Origin: Desulfobacteraceae bacterium
Lineage (GTDB): Bacteria > Desulfobacterota > Desulfobacteria > Desulfobacterales > JAABPS01
Reading direction: 5' to 3'
NCBI GenBank assembly: GCA_011391835.1
Contig: JAABPS010000138.1
Location: 1 to 7,182 of the forward strand
DNA length: 7,182 nucleotides
Each line of letters begins with the position of its first letter. The first letter of the stretch is position 1. The notes below the pieces were generated by a model. That model was given only the letters and a program-made list of their open reading frames with translations, was not told the DNA's origin and did no database searches. The translations under genes were made by a program, and so were the position numbers. Positions 1 to 6,271 of this stretch are shown one piece after another.

Positions 1-104
1 TGCTTTACATGAGCCAGTTTGCGTTTAGCGAAAAGAATGTCTGATGTAAATGCTCCAGCTAAAAGCGATTCGATTTGTTGAATGATATGATGATGTTTTT
101 TCAA
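1..104 (-). CDS. Possible 5' end of a hypothetical protein gene, cut by the window edge
   Basis: On the minus strand an open frame runs from a TTG codon at 104-102 to the window edge, giving 34 complete codons without a stop. It begins LKKHHHIIQQIESLL (first residue would be read as Met) and continues with a plausible amphipathic mix ending in a basic stretch (FAKRKLAHVK). An in-frame TAG lies four codons upstream of the TTG, and no ATG or GTG occurs in this frame inside the window, so TTG is the only usable start visible. A short AGGG stands 7 nt before it. The gene would be divergent from aroB. I do not recognise the family. The frame is too short to be sure it is coding, and it could be chance in an AT-rich control region. 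Confidence 0.35.
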   Translation of the reverse strand, partial: MKKHHHIIQQIESLLAGAFTSDILFAKRKLAHVK

Positions 105-190
105 AACAACGCCCTAAGGTTACAATTCAAAATTTTTACTCTCTTAAAGCTATCAAAACATACGGGTTCAGGCAATCATTTGGTTGCACG

Positions 191-218
191 CATTAAAAAA
201 AAGGTCATTTTCTTAATG
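191..218. repeat. Imperfect inverted repeat upstream of the aroB promoter
   Basis: The arms are 191-201 (CATTAAAAAAA) and 208-218 (TTTTCTTAATG), pairing at 10 of 11 positions around a 6-nt spacer AGGTCA. The right arm ends 10 nt before the -35 box of the candidate aroB promoter. It could be an operator, but A/T-rich arms like these arise easily by chance, and as an RNA hairpin it would be weak. Confidence 0.3.
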
Positions 219-227
219 ATAATGAGT

Positions 228-256
228 TTGATAATTGCAGAAAAATAGAATATGAA
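228..256 (+). promoter_or_regulatory. Candidate sigma-70-type promoter for aroB
   Basis: A -35 box TTGATA (228-233, 5 of 6 consensus bases) and a -10 box TATGAA (251-256, 4 of 6) are separated by exactly 17 nt. Transcription would start near 263, leaving a leader of about 85 nt before the GTG start. It is the best-spaced pair I found in the aroB upstream region. The call rests on consensus matching by eye. Confidence 0.45.
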
Positions 257-336
257 TGATTTAAATGTGTTGGAGCTTTGTCATATTAAGAGGCAGATCA
301 ATTTGCATCCTTGTGTGTTTAACATACAGAGCAAAT

Positions 337-342
337 GGAGGA
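337..342 (+). promoter_or_regulatory. Ribosome-binding site fixing the GTG start of aroB
   Basis: GGAGGA lies 6 nt before GTG at 349. There is no in-frame ATG nearby that would fit the family N-terminus better, so this site decides the start. Confidence 0.75.
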
Positions 343-348
343 TAGCAG

Positions 349-1374
349 GTGAAGACAATTGAAATTCATGGTAGTACGGGAAACTCAAAAATACTCATCG
401 GCGAAAAACTTGTGAATTTAAGCAAGTATTTGCCCGAAACAAAACCGGTCATTGTTACAGATAAAAATGTATGGCGGATCTATAGAAAAGATTTCCCGGA
501 AGCCGATATTATTAAAATTGGGACCGGTGAAAAAATAAAGAATCTGGATACGGTCAAAACGATATACCAACGGCTGGTTGAAATAGGCGCAGACAGATCA
601 TCATTTATCATCGGTATTGGTGGCGGTATTGTCTGCGATATAACGGGATTTGCGGCGTCAACGTATATGCGGGGCGTTCGATTCGGCTTTGTTTCTTCAA
701 CCTTGCTGTCTCAGGTTGATGCGAGTACGGGCGGGAAGAATGGGGTTAATTTTCAAGGGTATAAAAATATGGTGGGTATTTTTAATCAACCGGAATTTGT
801 TGTCTGTGATCAACGCCTATTGCAAACCTTACCCAAAGATGAAATTGCATGCGGGTTTGCGGAAATTGTGAAACACGCAGTTATTAAAGATAAACGATTA
901 TTTGAATATCTGGAAAAAAACTATAAACATGCGCTCTGTTTAGAATCCGACATTATTGAAGAACTTATTTACAGCTCTGTTTTAATAAAGACCGACATAG
1001 TAAACAGAGATGAAAAAGAGCAAGGAGAGCGGCGGATACTGAATTTCGGGCATACATTTGGACATGCAATAGAGAAAATAGAGAAGCGGCCTCATGGTGA
1101 ATCGGTAAGTCTTGGAATGATGCTCGCCAGTAGTCTTTCCGTACGCAAAGGGCTTCTTTCTGAAACGGATGCCGGACGTATCCGGTCTTTGTTAGAAAAA
1201 CTAAACCTTCCAATACGGTTACAGATGAATAAAGAAAAAATTCTTGATGCAATAAAGAAGGATAAAAAAAAGAAGGGAGATCATATCTACGTTGTGCTGA
1301 TCAGCAGTATTGGAAGTGCACTTGTTGACAGGGTTTCGATGAGCGATATGAAAAATGCCTTGAAATCAATGTAA
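349..1374 (+). CDS. aroB: 3-dehydroquinate synthase
   Basis: This cytoplasmic enzyme converts DAHP to 3-dehydroquinate, the second step of the shikimate pathway, using NAD+ and a divalent metal (usually Zn2+ or Co2+). The 341-residue protein is slightly shorter than the usual 350-370. The glycine-rich NAD-binding segment GGGIVCD lies at 91-97, followed by TYMRGV (R109) and QVDAS (D124). The GGK...KN motif gives K130, K139 and N140. Metal ligands by family alignment are E172 (GFAEIVKH), H235 (LNFGHTFGH) and H249 (PHGE). K175, K214 and H239 also match known active-site positions, so it looks catalytically intact and more like true DHQS than the diverged sugar-phosphate cyclases. The start is GTG at 349, six nt after a strong GGAGGA (337-342). 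It has its own promoter and faces the transporter operon convergently. No other shikimate gene is in the window. Confidence 0.93.
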   Translation: MKTIEIHGSTGNSKILIGEKLVNLSKYLPETKPVIVTDKNVWRIYRKDFPEADIIKIGTGEKIKNLDTVKTIYQRLVEIGADRSSFIIGIGGGIVCDITGFAASTYMRGVRFGFVSSTLLSQVDASTGGKNGVNFQGYKNMVGIFNQPEFVVCDQRLLQTLPKDEIACGFAEIVKHAVIKDKRLFEYLEKNYKHALCLESDIIEELIYSSVLIKTDIVNRDEKEQGERRILNFGHTFGHAIEKIEKRPHGESVSLGMMLASSLSVRKGLLSETDAGRIRSLLEKLNLPIRLQMNKEKILDAIKKDKKKKGDHIYVVLISSIGSALVDRVSMSDMKNALKSM

Positions 1375-1402
1375 AAGGGTTCGCTTGCAGTTGAATGTGA
1401 AT

Positions 1403-1444
1403 AAAAAAGCCAGGCATACTATAAATAATAGCCCGGCTTATTTT
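1403..1444 (-). terminator. Intrinsic terminator between convergent aroB and the transporter operon
   Basis: The arms 1407-1415 (AAGCCAGGC) and 1431-1439 (GCCCGGCTT) form a 9-bp stem around a 15-nt loop, flanked by an A-run (1403-1408) and by TTATTTT (1438-1444). Read on the minus strand the only imperfect pair becomes a G-U wobble and the stem is followed by a run of six U, so it best fits the end of the oppBCDF transcript. On the plus strand the same pair is an A-C mismatch and the tail is UUAUUUU, still plausible for aroB, which ends 28 nt before the element. It probably acts in both directions. Confidence 0.75.
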
Positions 1445-1456
1445 ATGCTGTTTGTC

Positions 1457-2425
1457 TTAGTAAAGATGGCAGCTCACAAAATGGCCTGAAGTGATTTCTT
1501 TCATTTCGGGCTCGGTTTTTTTACATTCAGCCTTTGCCTTTGGGCATCTGGGATGAAACCGGCAACCAGGCGGAGGATTCAGGGGGCTGGGCACTTCACC
1601 TTCAAGACTTACTTCTACCTTGGCGTCCGGATCTGCAATTGGAACTGATTCAAGAAGTGCTACCGTATAAGGGTGTTTGGGATTGCTGTATAATTTATCG
1701 CTGGGCGCTATCTCTGCTAATATGCCAAGGTACATCACGCCAATGTTATCGCTAATATGCTCTACAACAGCCAAATCATGTGAAATAATGAGAAATGTCA
1801 GATTAAATTTTTTCTGAAGGTCAATAAGCAGATTTAGTATTTGAGCCTGAATGGACACATCTAAGGCTGAAAGGGGTTCATCAAGGATAATCGTTTTAGG
1901 GTTCAGGGATAATGCCCTTGCTATTGCGATCCGCTGCCTCTGCCCACCGCTGAATTCGTGCGGGTAGAGCTCCGCGTGTTCAGGGCTTAACCCAACAAGT
2001 GAAAGAAGCTCCATGACGCGTTCATATTGCATTTCTCTTAACCCAACCCTGTGAACACTCATAGGTTCTGAAATAATCTGCTTAACTTTTTTTCTGGGGC
2101 TAAGCGAGCGGAAAGGATCCTGGAAAACAGCCTGGATATTTCGGCGGAAAGAAAATAACTGAGTTTTTGAAAATTGGGCGATATCTTCGCCTTGAAATTT
2201 AATTTGGCCGGAAGTTGGCGGTTCAAGACCCAGAAGCACGTTGGCAGTTGTTGATTTTCCACAACCGGATTCACCCACAAGCCCAAGGGTCTGCCCTTCT
2301 AAAATATCGAAGCTGATATTATCTACCGCTTTGACATTTCCTATCACATTGGTAAAAATAAAACCCTTGGTAATCGGGAAGTATTTCTTTAGGTTTTCAA
2401 CTGAGATGATTTTCTTTTTTGACAT
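1457..2425 (-). CDS. oppF: Peptide-type ABC transporter ATP-binding protein, OppF/DppF-like
   Basis: This is one of the two cytoplasmic ATPases that drive import through the OppB/OppC-like channel. The 322 residues match the family length. ATPase motifs appear in order: Walker A GESGCGKST (51-59), Q-loop Q102 in FQDPF, signature FSGGQ (158-162), Walker B IILDEP (179-184, catalytic E183), D-loop SALD (186-189) and switch H216. The C-terminal oligopeptide/dipeptide extension has SPLNPPPGC and cysteines C288, C294, C301 and C319, a pattern that holds a [4Fe-4S] cluster in related importers. The start is ATG at 2425, with AAGGAG a few nt upstream embedded in the oppD stop codon (10-nt gap), suggesting translational coupling. 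It is the last gene of the operon. Opp, Dpp, Nik and other PepT-family systems cannot be separated on this subunit alone. Confidence 0.9.
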   Translation of the reverse strand: MSKKKIISVENLKKYFPITKGFIFTNVIGNVKAVDNISFDILEGQTLGLVGESGCGKSTTANVLLGLEPPTSGQIKFQGEDIAQFSKTQLFSFRRNIQAVFQDPFRSLSPRKKVKQIISEPMSVHRVGLREMQYERVMELLSLVGLSPEHAELYPHEFSGGQRQRIAIARALSLNPKTIILDEPLSALDVSIQAQILNLLIDLQKKFNLTFLIISHDLAVVEHISDNIGVMYLGILAEIAPSDKLYSNPKHPYTVALLESVPIADPDAKVEVSLEGEVPSPLNPPPGCRFHPRCPKAKAECKKTEPEMKEITSGHFVSCHLY

Positions 2426-2435
2426 CGAGTTCTCC

Positions 2436-3410
2436 TTAACTGTAAAGCCAGCAAGATACCTGGTGATCCTTTTTTAATTCAACTTCCGGAGGATATTTTT
2501 GAGAGCAGACTTTTTTCGCTTTGCTGCATCGGGGCTCAAATCGGCATCCTGGTGGAGGATTGATCAGGTTGGGTGGCTGGCCCTCGATGGCATACAGGCG
2601 CTTAACCCGTTTACCCAGAACGGGTACGGATTTAATGAGCCCTTCAGAATAAGGGTGCTGCGGGTCATGATAAAAATCCTTGACCGGCGCCTTTTCAACA
2701 ATTCTTCCACCGTACATGACATACACTTTTGAGCAGATTTGGGCGATGGTAGCAAGATCATGAGTAATCAAGATAATCGACGCATTGATCTCTTTTTGAA
2801 GGTCTTTCATCAATTTTAATATCTGTGCCTGGATGGTAACATCCAGGGCTGTTGTAGGCTCATCCGCAATAAGAAGTTCGGGGTTGTTGGCTATTCCTGT
2901 TCCAATAAGGACTCGCTGGCACATTCCGCCGCTGAACTGAAACGGAAAATTATTTACCCGGGTTTCAGGTGATGGCACCTTTACCTTTTTTAAAATATTG
3001 ATACATTTGGTGAGAAGTGATCCATCCGCTTTCCCATGATACTTAAATGTTTCGCCGATTTGATATCCAACGGTTAATAATTGATTCAGTGAAACCATCG
3101 GGTCCTGAAGAATCATGGCCAGTTTATTGCCCCGAAGCTCCCGCATCTCACTTTCACTTTTATTCAGAAGATTTTCATTTTTAAAAAGAATTTCACCGGA
3201 TACAATTTTGCCGGCCGGCTGAGGCACCAGCCGCATAATCGATAAAGACGTCACGCTTTTCCCACTTCCGGATTCACCGACCAGTCCAATAACTTCGCCT
3301 TTTTTTACTGTAAAACTAACACCATCAACTGCTTTGATAACTCCCTTTTTGGTAAAAAAAGATGTTTTTAAATCTTTAACCTGAAGGAGTATGTCCTTTT
3401 GAGAAGCCAT
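2436..3410 (-). CDS. oppD: Peptide-type ABC transporter ATP-binding protein, OppD/DppD-like
   Basis: This is the partner ATPase of the OppF-like protein; the two would form a heterodimer under the permeases. In 324 residues it has Walker A GESGSGKS (45-52), Q-loop Q102 in LQDPM, signature FSGGM (159-163), Walker B LLIADEP (179-185, catalytic E184), D-loop TALD (187-190) and H217. The Met in the signature is usual for the D subunit. The residue after it is Cys (C164), where family members often have Arg or Ser. The C-terminal region has INPPPGC and cysteines C289, C295, C302 and C320 with the same spacing as in the F subunit. The start is ATG at 3410 with an AGGAA site about 8 nt upstream, inside the 14-nt gap after oppC. 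The general family is clear; the substrate is not. Confidence 0.9.
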   Translation of the reverse strand: MASQKDILLQVKDLKTSFFTKKGVIKAVDGVSFTVKKGEVIGLVGESGSGKSVTSLSIMRLVPQPAGKIVSGEILFKNENLLNKSESEMRELRGNKLAMILQDPMVSLNQLLTVGYQIGETFKYHGKADGSLLTKCINILKKVKVPSPETRVNNFPFQFSGGMCQRVLIGTGIANNPELLIADEPTTALDVTIQAQILKLMKDLQKEINASIILITHDLATIAQICSKVYVMYGGRIVEKAPVKDFYHDPQHPYSEGLIKSVPVLGKRVKRLYAIEGQPPNLINPPPGCRFEPRCSKAKKVCSQKYPPEVELKKDHQVSCWLYS

Positions 3411-3424
3411 AGTATTTTTTCCTG

Positions 3425-4321
3425 TTATCTGAGCATTTGTTTTGGGTCTAATATTTCTCTTAGCCAGTCGCCTGTCAGATTAAAGCCGATGACTGTGATT
3501 GCAATAGCAATCCCGGGAAATGTGACAAGCCACCATGCGTATGTAATATACTGTCTGCCTTCTGCCAGCATAAGACCCCAATCACAAGACGGGGGCTGGG
3601 TGCCAAGACCAAGAAAGCTTAGCGTGGCGGATAAAACGATGATGCCTGCAATCTGTATGGTACTTAACACAAGCAGGGTATTTATTATATTTGGGAAAAT
3701 GTGGGAAGCCATGATTTGAAAATTGCTGCAACCGGCGACTCTGGCCAAGCGCACAAAATCTCTTTCCTTTAAACTCAGGCATTCACCGCGTACGACTCGT
3801 GCAAATTGAGGCCAGCCGGTAATCCCGATGGAGATAATCACGGTTTTTGCACTGGCGCCAATCACGCTTACTAAAAGCAGAATCACGATCAATCCGGGGA
3901 CGGACTGCCATATATCGGAGAGTCTCATGATAAACATATCTGTTTTCCCGCCAAAAAAACCTGAGATCAATCCAAGAATAATTCCAATGGTTCCGTAGAT
4001 AAGGATACATCCAACGCTGACCACCAGAGACATTCTGGATCCATGAATAATTCTGCTAAGCTGGTCGCGTCCAAGAAAATCGGTACCCAAAAGATGTGCG
4101 GCAGTTCCCCCTTCCTGCCAAGATGGAGGAAGTGTGCCTTTGCTTAAATCACTTGCAAACGGATCGTAGGGGGATATGAGGTCAGCAAAAATCACCATAA
4201 AAAAGAAAACACCAAGAAAGAAAAGCCCCAAATAGGGTTTCCTGACCTTGAGTTTTTTTTCTGTTACGTCGGGGGGTGTTATAGATAGGGCTTGAGAGAT
4301 ATCTTGTCCGTTTTCTTTCAC
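3425..4321 (-). CDS. oppC: Peptide-type ABC transporter permease, OppC/DppC-like
   Basis: This inner-membrane subunit pairs with the OppB-like permease to form the translocation path. The 298 residues begin with a polar cytoplasmic tail (1-28) and a first membrane segment (about 29-49) ending in ISPYDP, typical of the OppC N-terminal domain. The family block HLLGTDFLGRDQLSRII lies at 76-92. Further hydrophobic segments are near 97-123, 137-157, 158-175, 211-238 and 262-282, about six in total. The cytoplasmic EAA-type loop that contacts the ATPases is RLARVAGCSNFQIMASHIFP (191-210). The C-terminus has the conserved GDWLREILDP. The start is GTG at 4321, six nt after an AAGGAG that is itself repeated in tandem (4328-4339). 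The gap after oppB is 72 nt and holds no clear terminator, so the two are probably cotranscribed. Confidence 0.9.
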   Translation of the reverse strand: MKENGQDISQALSITPPDVTEKKLKVRKPYLGLFFLGVFFFMVIFADLISPYDPFASDLSKGTLPPSWQEGGTAAHLLGTDFLGRDQLSRIIHGSRMSLVVSVGCILIYGTIGIILGLISGFFGGKTDMFIMRLSDIWQSVPGLIVILLLVSVIGASAKTVIISIGITGWPQFARVVRGECLSLKERDFVRLARVAGCSNFQIMASHIFPNIINTLLVLSTIQIAGIIVLSATLSFLGLGTQPPSCDWGLMLAEGRQYITYAWWLVTFPGIAIAITVIGFNLTGDWLREILDPKQMLR

Positions 4322-4327
4322 CGTATT

Positions 4328-4339
4328 CTCCTTCTCCTT
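4328..4339 (-). promoter_or_regulatory. Tandem Shine-Dalgarno sites before the GTG start of oppC
   Basis: On the minus strand the 12 nt read AAGGAG twice in succession. The nearer copy (4333-4328) is 6 nt from the GTG at 4321, the ideal distance; the other is 12 nt away. The strong site supports the non-ATG start. Confidence 0.6.
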
Positions 4340-4393
4340 AATTTGGTAATTCTTTAATAAGCCACACTATACCTAAATATTGATTGCGAGGTA

Positions 4394-5332
4394 TTATTGA
4401 AATCGGATACGCGGATCAACCACTGCATATAAAACATCTGCAACAATATATGCAGTCGTAATTAAAAAGGTAATTAACAAAATAAAAATCTGAACCACTG
4501 GGTAGTCTCTGGCAAAAGTAGCTTCAATGACAAGCCTGCCTATCCCCGGCCATGAAAAAATGGTTTCGATGACAACGCTTCCAAGAATCATATAAACAAA
4601 CATCGGCACCATAATCGTAATAAGCGTTATGCTTGCATTTTTAAATGCGTGAACGATATTAACATAAAATTCAGGAACACCTTTGATTCTTGCCATAACG
4701 ACATAGTCGCTTTTCAGCGCATCAATCATGCTGGACCTGCTCAGCCGAGTAATCAGGGCAATGGGATATGTTGATAAACAGAAGGCTGGCAAAATCATGT
4801 GGCGCAGAGTGTCTAACAGACCCCCTTCACCACGTCCGGATACAGGAAGCCAGCCAAGGGTGACGCCGAAAAATAGCATCAGCATGACGGCAAGCCAGAA
4901 GGAAGGAATTGACATTCCGCCAAGGGCGATAACTCGACCAACCCTGTCAACCCATCCGTCTCTATGAACGGCTGATAAAATACCTATTGCCAGGCCCACG
5001 ATGGCTGAAAACAAGAACGCTGCTACGCCAAGTTGAAGAGAGGCTGGAAATCGTTGAAATAGGACTTTTGCAGCGGATTCATTATATCTGAATGATTTGC
5101 CGAAATCACCCCGGGCCGCATTTTTTAAAAAACTGAAGTATTGAATAATGAGCGGTTTATCCAGCCCAAAATTTTTTGTGAGGATTTCATGATCTTTTGG
5201 AGTTGCATCAGGAGGAAGCATAATGTGTGCAGGATCTGCTTCGCCGGATCGATAGAGAAAAAAGACAATGGTAATGACAACAAACATGGTAAAAAAGGCA
5301 AAAGCAAACCGTTTTAAAAGATAAACCTTCAT
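4394..5332 (-). CDS. oppB: Peptide-type ABC transporter permease, OppB/DppB-like
   Basis: This is the first gene of the transporter operon and an inner-membrane channel subunit. The 312 residues carry a membrane segment at about 7-27, then the typical periplasmic stretch with GLDKPLIIQYFSFLKN (56-71) and GDFGKSF (75-81). Further hydrophobic segments fall near 98-122, 134-162, 176-198, 233-255 and 279-305. The EAA-type ATPase-contact loop is DYVVMARIKGVPEFYVNIVH (209-228). IETIFSWPGIGRLVIEA (255-271), DYPVVQ (276-281) and the terminal DPRIRF are family hallmarks. The start is ATG at 5332, with a CAGGAGA site about 11 nt upstream. The upstream 281 nt hold an inverted repeat and a palindrome but no clear promoter by eye. 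No substrate-binding protein gene precedes it, which is unusual for this transporter class. Confidence 0.9.
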   Translation of the reverse strand: MKVYLLKRFAFAFFTMFVVITIVFFLYRSGEADPAHIMLPPDATPKDHEILTKNFGLDKPLIIQYFSFLKNAARGDFGKSFRYNESAAKVLFQRFPASLQLGVAAFLFSAIVGLAIGILSAVHRDGWVDRVGRVIALGGMSIPSFWLAVMLMLFFGVTLGWLPVSGRGEGGLLDTLRHMILPAFCLSTYPIALITRLSRSSMIDALKSDYVVMARIKGVPEFYVNIVHAFKNASITLITIMVPMFVYMILGSVVIETIFSWPGIGRLVIEATFARDYPVVQIFILLITFLITTAYIVADVLYAVVDPRIRFQ

Positions 5333-5408
5333 ATTTTATTTTTCTCCTGTTTTTAGAGATCGATAGTTCTATAGGGAATCTGATAACACTATAACGATTT
5401 TTATTTCA

Positions 5409-5422
5409 ACAAAATATTTTGT
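5409..5422. promoter_or_regulatory. Perfect 14-bp AT-rich palindrome upstream of oppB
   Basis: ACAAAATATTTTGT is identical to its own reverse complement and lies 77 nt before the oppB start codon. Its size and symmetry suit a dimeric repressor operator. The function is inferred only from symmetry and position, and AT-rich palindromes can occur by chance. Confidence 0.35.
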
Positions 5423-5464
5423 CGTTTACTGTCATCACCTGCCAGAAAAAACCTTCAAATGAAA

Positions 5465-5520
5465 TCTTTGTAAAATGATTTTAAACAAATAAGTGGGTAG
5501 TTAAAAACATTTTACAAAGA
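5465..5520. repeat. Long inverted repeat / stem-loop between lipoprotein gene and oppB
   Basis: The arms 5465-5477 and 5508-5520 (TCTTTGTAAAATG and its exact complement) pair perfectly over 13 bp. After one A-A mismatch the pairing continues for six more bp (5479-5484 with 5501-5506). The result is a 19/20-bp stem with a 16-nt loop. No flanking target duplication is visible. It may be a second terminator for the lipoprotein transcript, a structured leader of oppB mRNA, or a copy of a small dispersed palindromic repeat. The T-rich tail on the minus strand (TTTCATTT) is a poor terminator tail. Confidence 0.6.
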
Positions 5521-5539
5521 CATCCTTGAGGCATTTTTA

Positions 5540-5584
5540 ATAATTCCCACCGCTACCGTCTATAACGCGAACGGCGGGAATTAT
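5540..5584 (-). terminator. Probable terminator of the first lipoprotein gene
   Basis: The left arm starts at 5540 (ATAATTCCCACCG) and the right arm ends at 5584 (CGGCGGGAATTAT). They pair over 13 positions with one exception, which is an A-C mismatch on the plus strand but a G-U wobble on the minus strand. It begins 30 nt past the TAG stop of the minus-strand lipoprotein gene. There is no good U-run after the stem, so termination could be weak or factor-assisted. Confidence 0.5.
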
Positions 5585-5613
5585 CTCTCTAAGTGGTTAG
5601 CGTGTATTCTTTT

Positions 5614-6135
5614 CTATTTTAATGTAAGGGTCATGCATTGCTTCATCAGTTCATCCATGGAGGTCGCGCTGGCAAAGAGATCTGTACCTGAGAGGTAAAT
5701 CAATTTGTTGCCGCTAAAAGCAACGACAAACACGCTTTTAAGAGTATTGACACCGTCTTGCCATTTCCATTTTAATTCCATGGCCTGGGCATCGGTTCCG
5801 TCACTGAGTTTCACGGTGTTTTGTTTTAATACTGTAAAGCGGGATGCGGCAGGATATGCTTTTTGTAATACATCAATAACAACCTCGGACGAATCAGCCA
5901 GAGCAAGACCTTCGGGTTTATCAAGTACTGCTGCGGCATAAACAGGTATCTTGTACTGTGTTGGCGCAGCGTATCGGGCGACTTCCGCAGCATGATCCTT
6001 TTTTTCGTTTGTATAACTGGAAACGATGTCAAAAGAGAATGCGGGATCTTTATGGATATATTTCTGAGGACCGCAGGACATTACAAGGGTCATACACCCA
6101 AGAATAATAAAAACAAACAATAAACCTTTTTTCAT
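5614..6135 (-). CDS. Small lipoprotein, paralogue of the neighbouring lipoprotein (copy 1)
   Basis: This is a 173-residue exported lipoprotein of unknown function. A basic start (MKK) and hydrophobic segment (4-19) lead to a lipobox VMSC with C21 as the predicted lipidated residue. The +2 residue is Gly, so by the E. coli rule it would go to the outer membrane. The mature part has a conserved CxPQKY start, FSFDI (33-37), DKPEG (72-76), YPAASRF (94-100), LSDGTDAQA (110-118) and a KWKW element (122-125). The alternating pattern and the closing MDELMKQCMTLTLK resemble PsbP/Mog1/DcrB-type alpha/beta domains; that fold is a guess. It is about 56% identical by hand count (63 of 113) to the upstream copy. 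The start ATG at 6135 follows a near-perfect AAGGAGG by 7 nt, implying strong translation. It has its own terminator and a candidate promoter. Confidence 0.85.
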   Translation of the reverse strand: MKKGLLFVFIILGCMTLVMSCGPQKYIHKDPAFSFDIVSSYTNEKKDHAAEVARYAAPTQYKIPVYAAAVLDKPEGLALADSSEVVIDVLQKAYPAASRFTVLKQNTVKLSDGTDAQAMELKWKWQDGVNTLKSVFVVAFSGNKLIYLSGTDLFASATSMDELMKQCMTLTLK

Positions 6136-6140
6136 TTTAA

Positions 6141-6164
6141 AACCTCCTTTTTGTTGGGTTTAAA
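6141..6164 (-). promoter_or_regulatory. Strong ribosome-binding leader, copy 1
   Basis: On the minus strand the leader reads TTTAAACCCAAC, an A-run, then AAGGAGGTT ending 5 nt before the ATG. AAGGAGGT is an 8-base match to the usual 16S anti-Shine-Dalgarno. Nearly the same leader, differing near the A-run, precedes the other lipoprotein gene at 7061-7083. Confidence 0.7.
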
Positions 6165-6186
6165 CGAGTAGCCAGTATCTACTGCG

Positions 6187-6221
6187 GCTTTTAAAAAACG
6201 TTCTTATTTCCTAAGAAAAGC
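6187..6221. repeat. Nested inverted repeat in the leader of lipoprotein copy 1
   Basis: An inner repeat TTCTTA (6201-6206) / TAAGAA (6212-6217) with a 5-nt spacer overlaps the right arm of an outer one, GCTTTT (6187-6192) / AAAAGC (6216-6221). The two pairings share 6216-6217 and so would compete. It lies between the candidate promoter and the start codon. It could be an operator or a weak leader hairpin; no counterpart was seen upstream of the other copy. Confidence 0.25.
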
Positions 6222-6271
6222 AGTTGGCAGATGGTCAACCTCATAGCCGCTGATTCCAATTCATTTGATTT

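Larger units (their letters stand above)
105..348. other. AT-rich intergenic region upstream of aroB
   Basis: No convincing gene is seen here in either direction. The stretch is AT-rich and holds an imperfect inverted repeat (191-218), a good promoter pair for aroB (228-256) and the aroB ribosome-binding site (337-342). If the minus-strand frame ending at 104 is real, this is a divergent promoter region. I found no convincing -35/-10 pair for that leftward gene. Confidence 0.6.

Noticed and set aside
3..44. Plus-strand frame ending in TGA at 42-44 as the tail of an upstream gene
   Set aside because: Only 13 codons are visible and nothing distinguishes it from chance; the opposite strand is a somewhat better candidate.
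650..1252. Frames overlapping aroB (650-871 plus, 965-1252 minus)
   Set aside because: They lie wholly inside a gene with clear DHQS motifs and show no family features or ribosome-binding sites of their own.
1534..5307. Overlapping frames on both strands within the oppBCDF genes, including 3399-3719 plus
   Set aside because: They are shadows of the well-supported transporter genes with no recognisable domains.
5430..5445. Sigma-54-like CTGGCAGG on the minus strand upstream of oppB
   Set aside because: The -24 half is good but the -12 GC element is missing at the required distance.
5465..5520. Stem-loop as an insertion element or CRISPR-like repeat
   Set aside because: There is no transposase, no visible target-site duplication and no repeated unit in the window.
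5705..6032. Frames opposite or overlapping lipoprotein copy 1
   Set aside because: The lipoprotein frame is supported by its paralogue, lipobox and strong Shine-Dalgarno; the alternatives have none of these.
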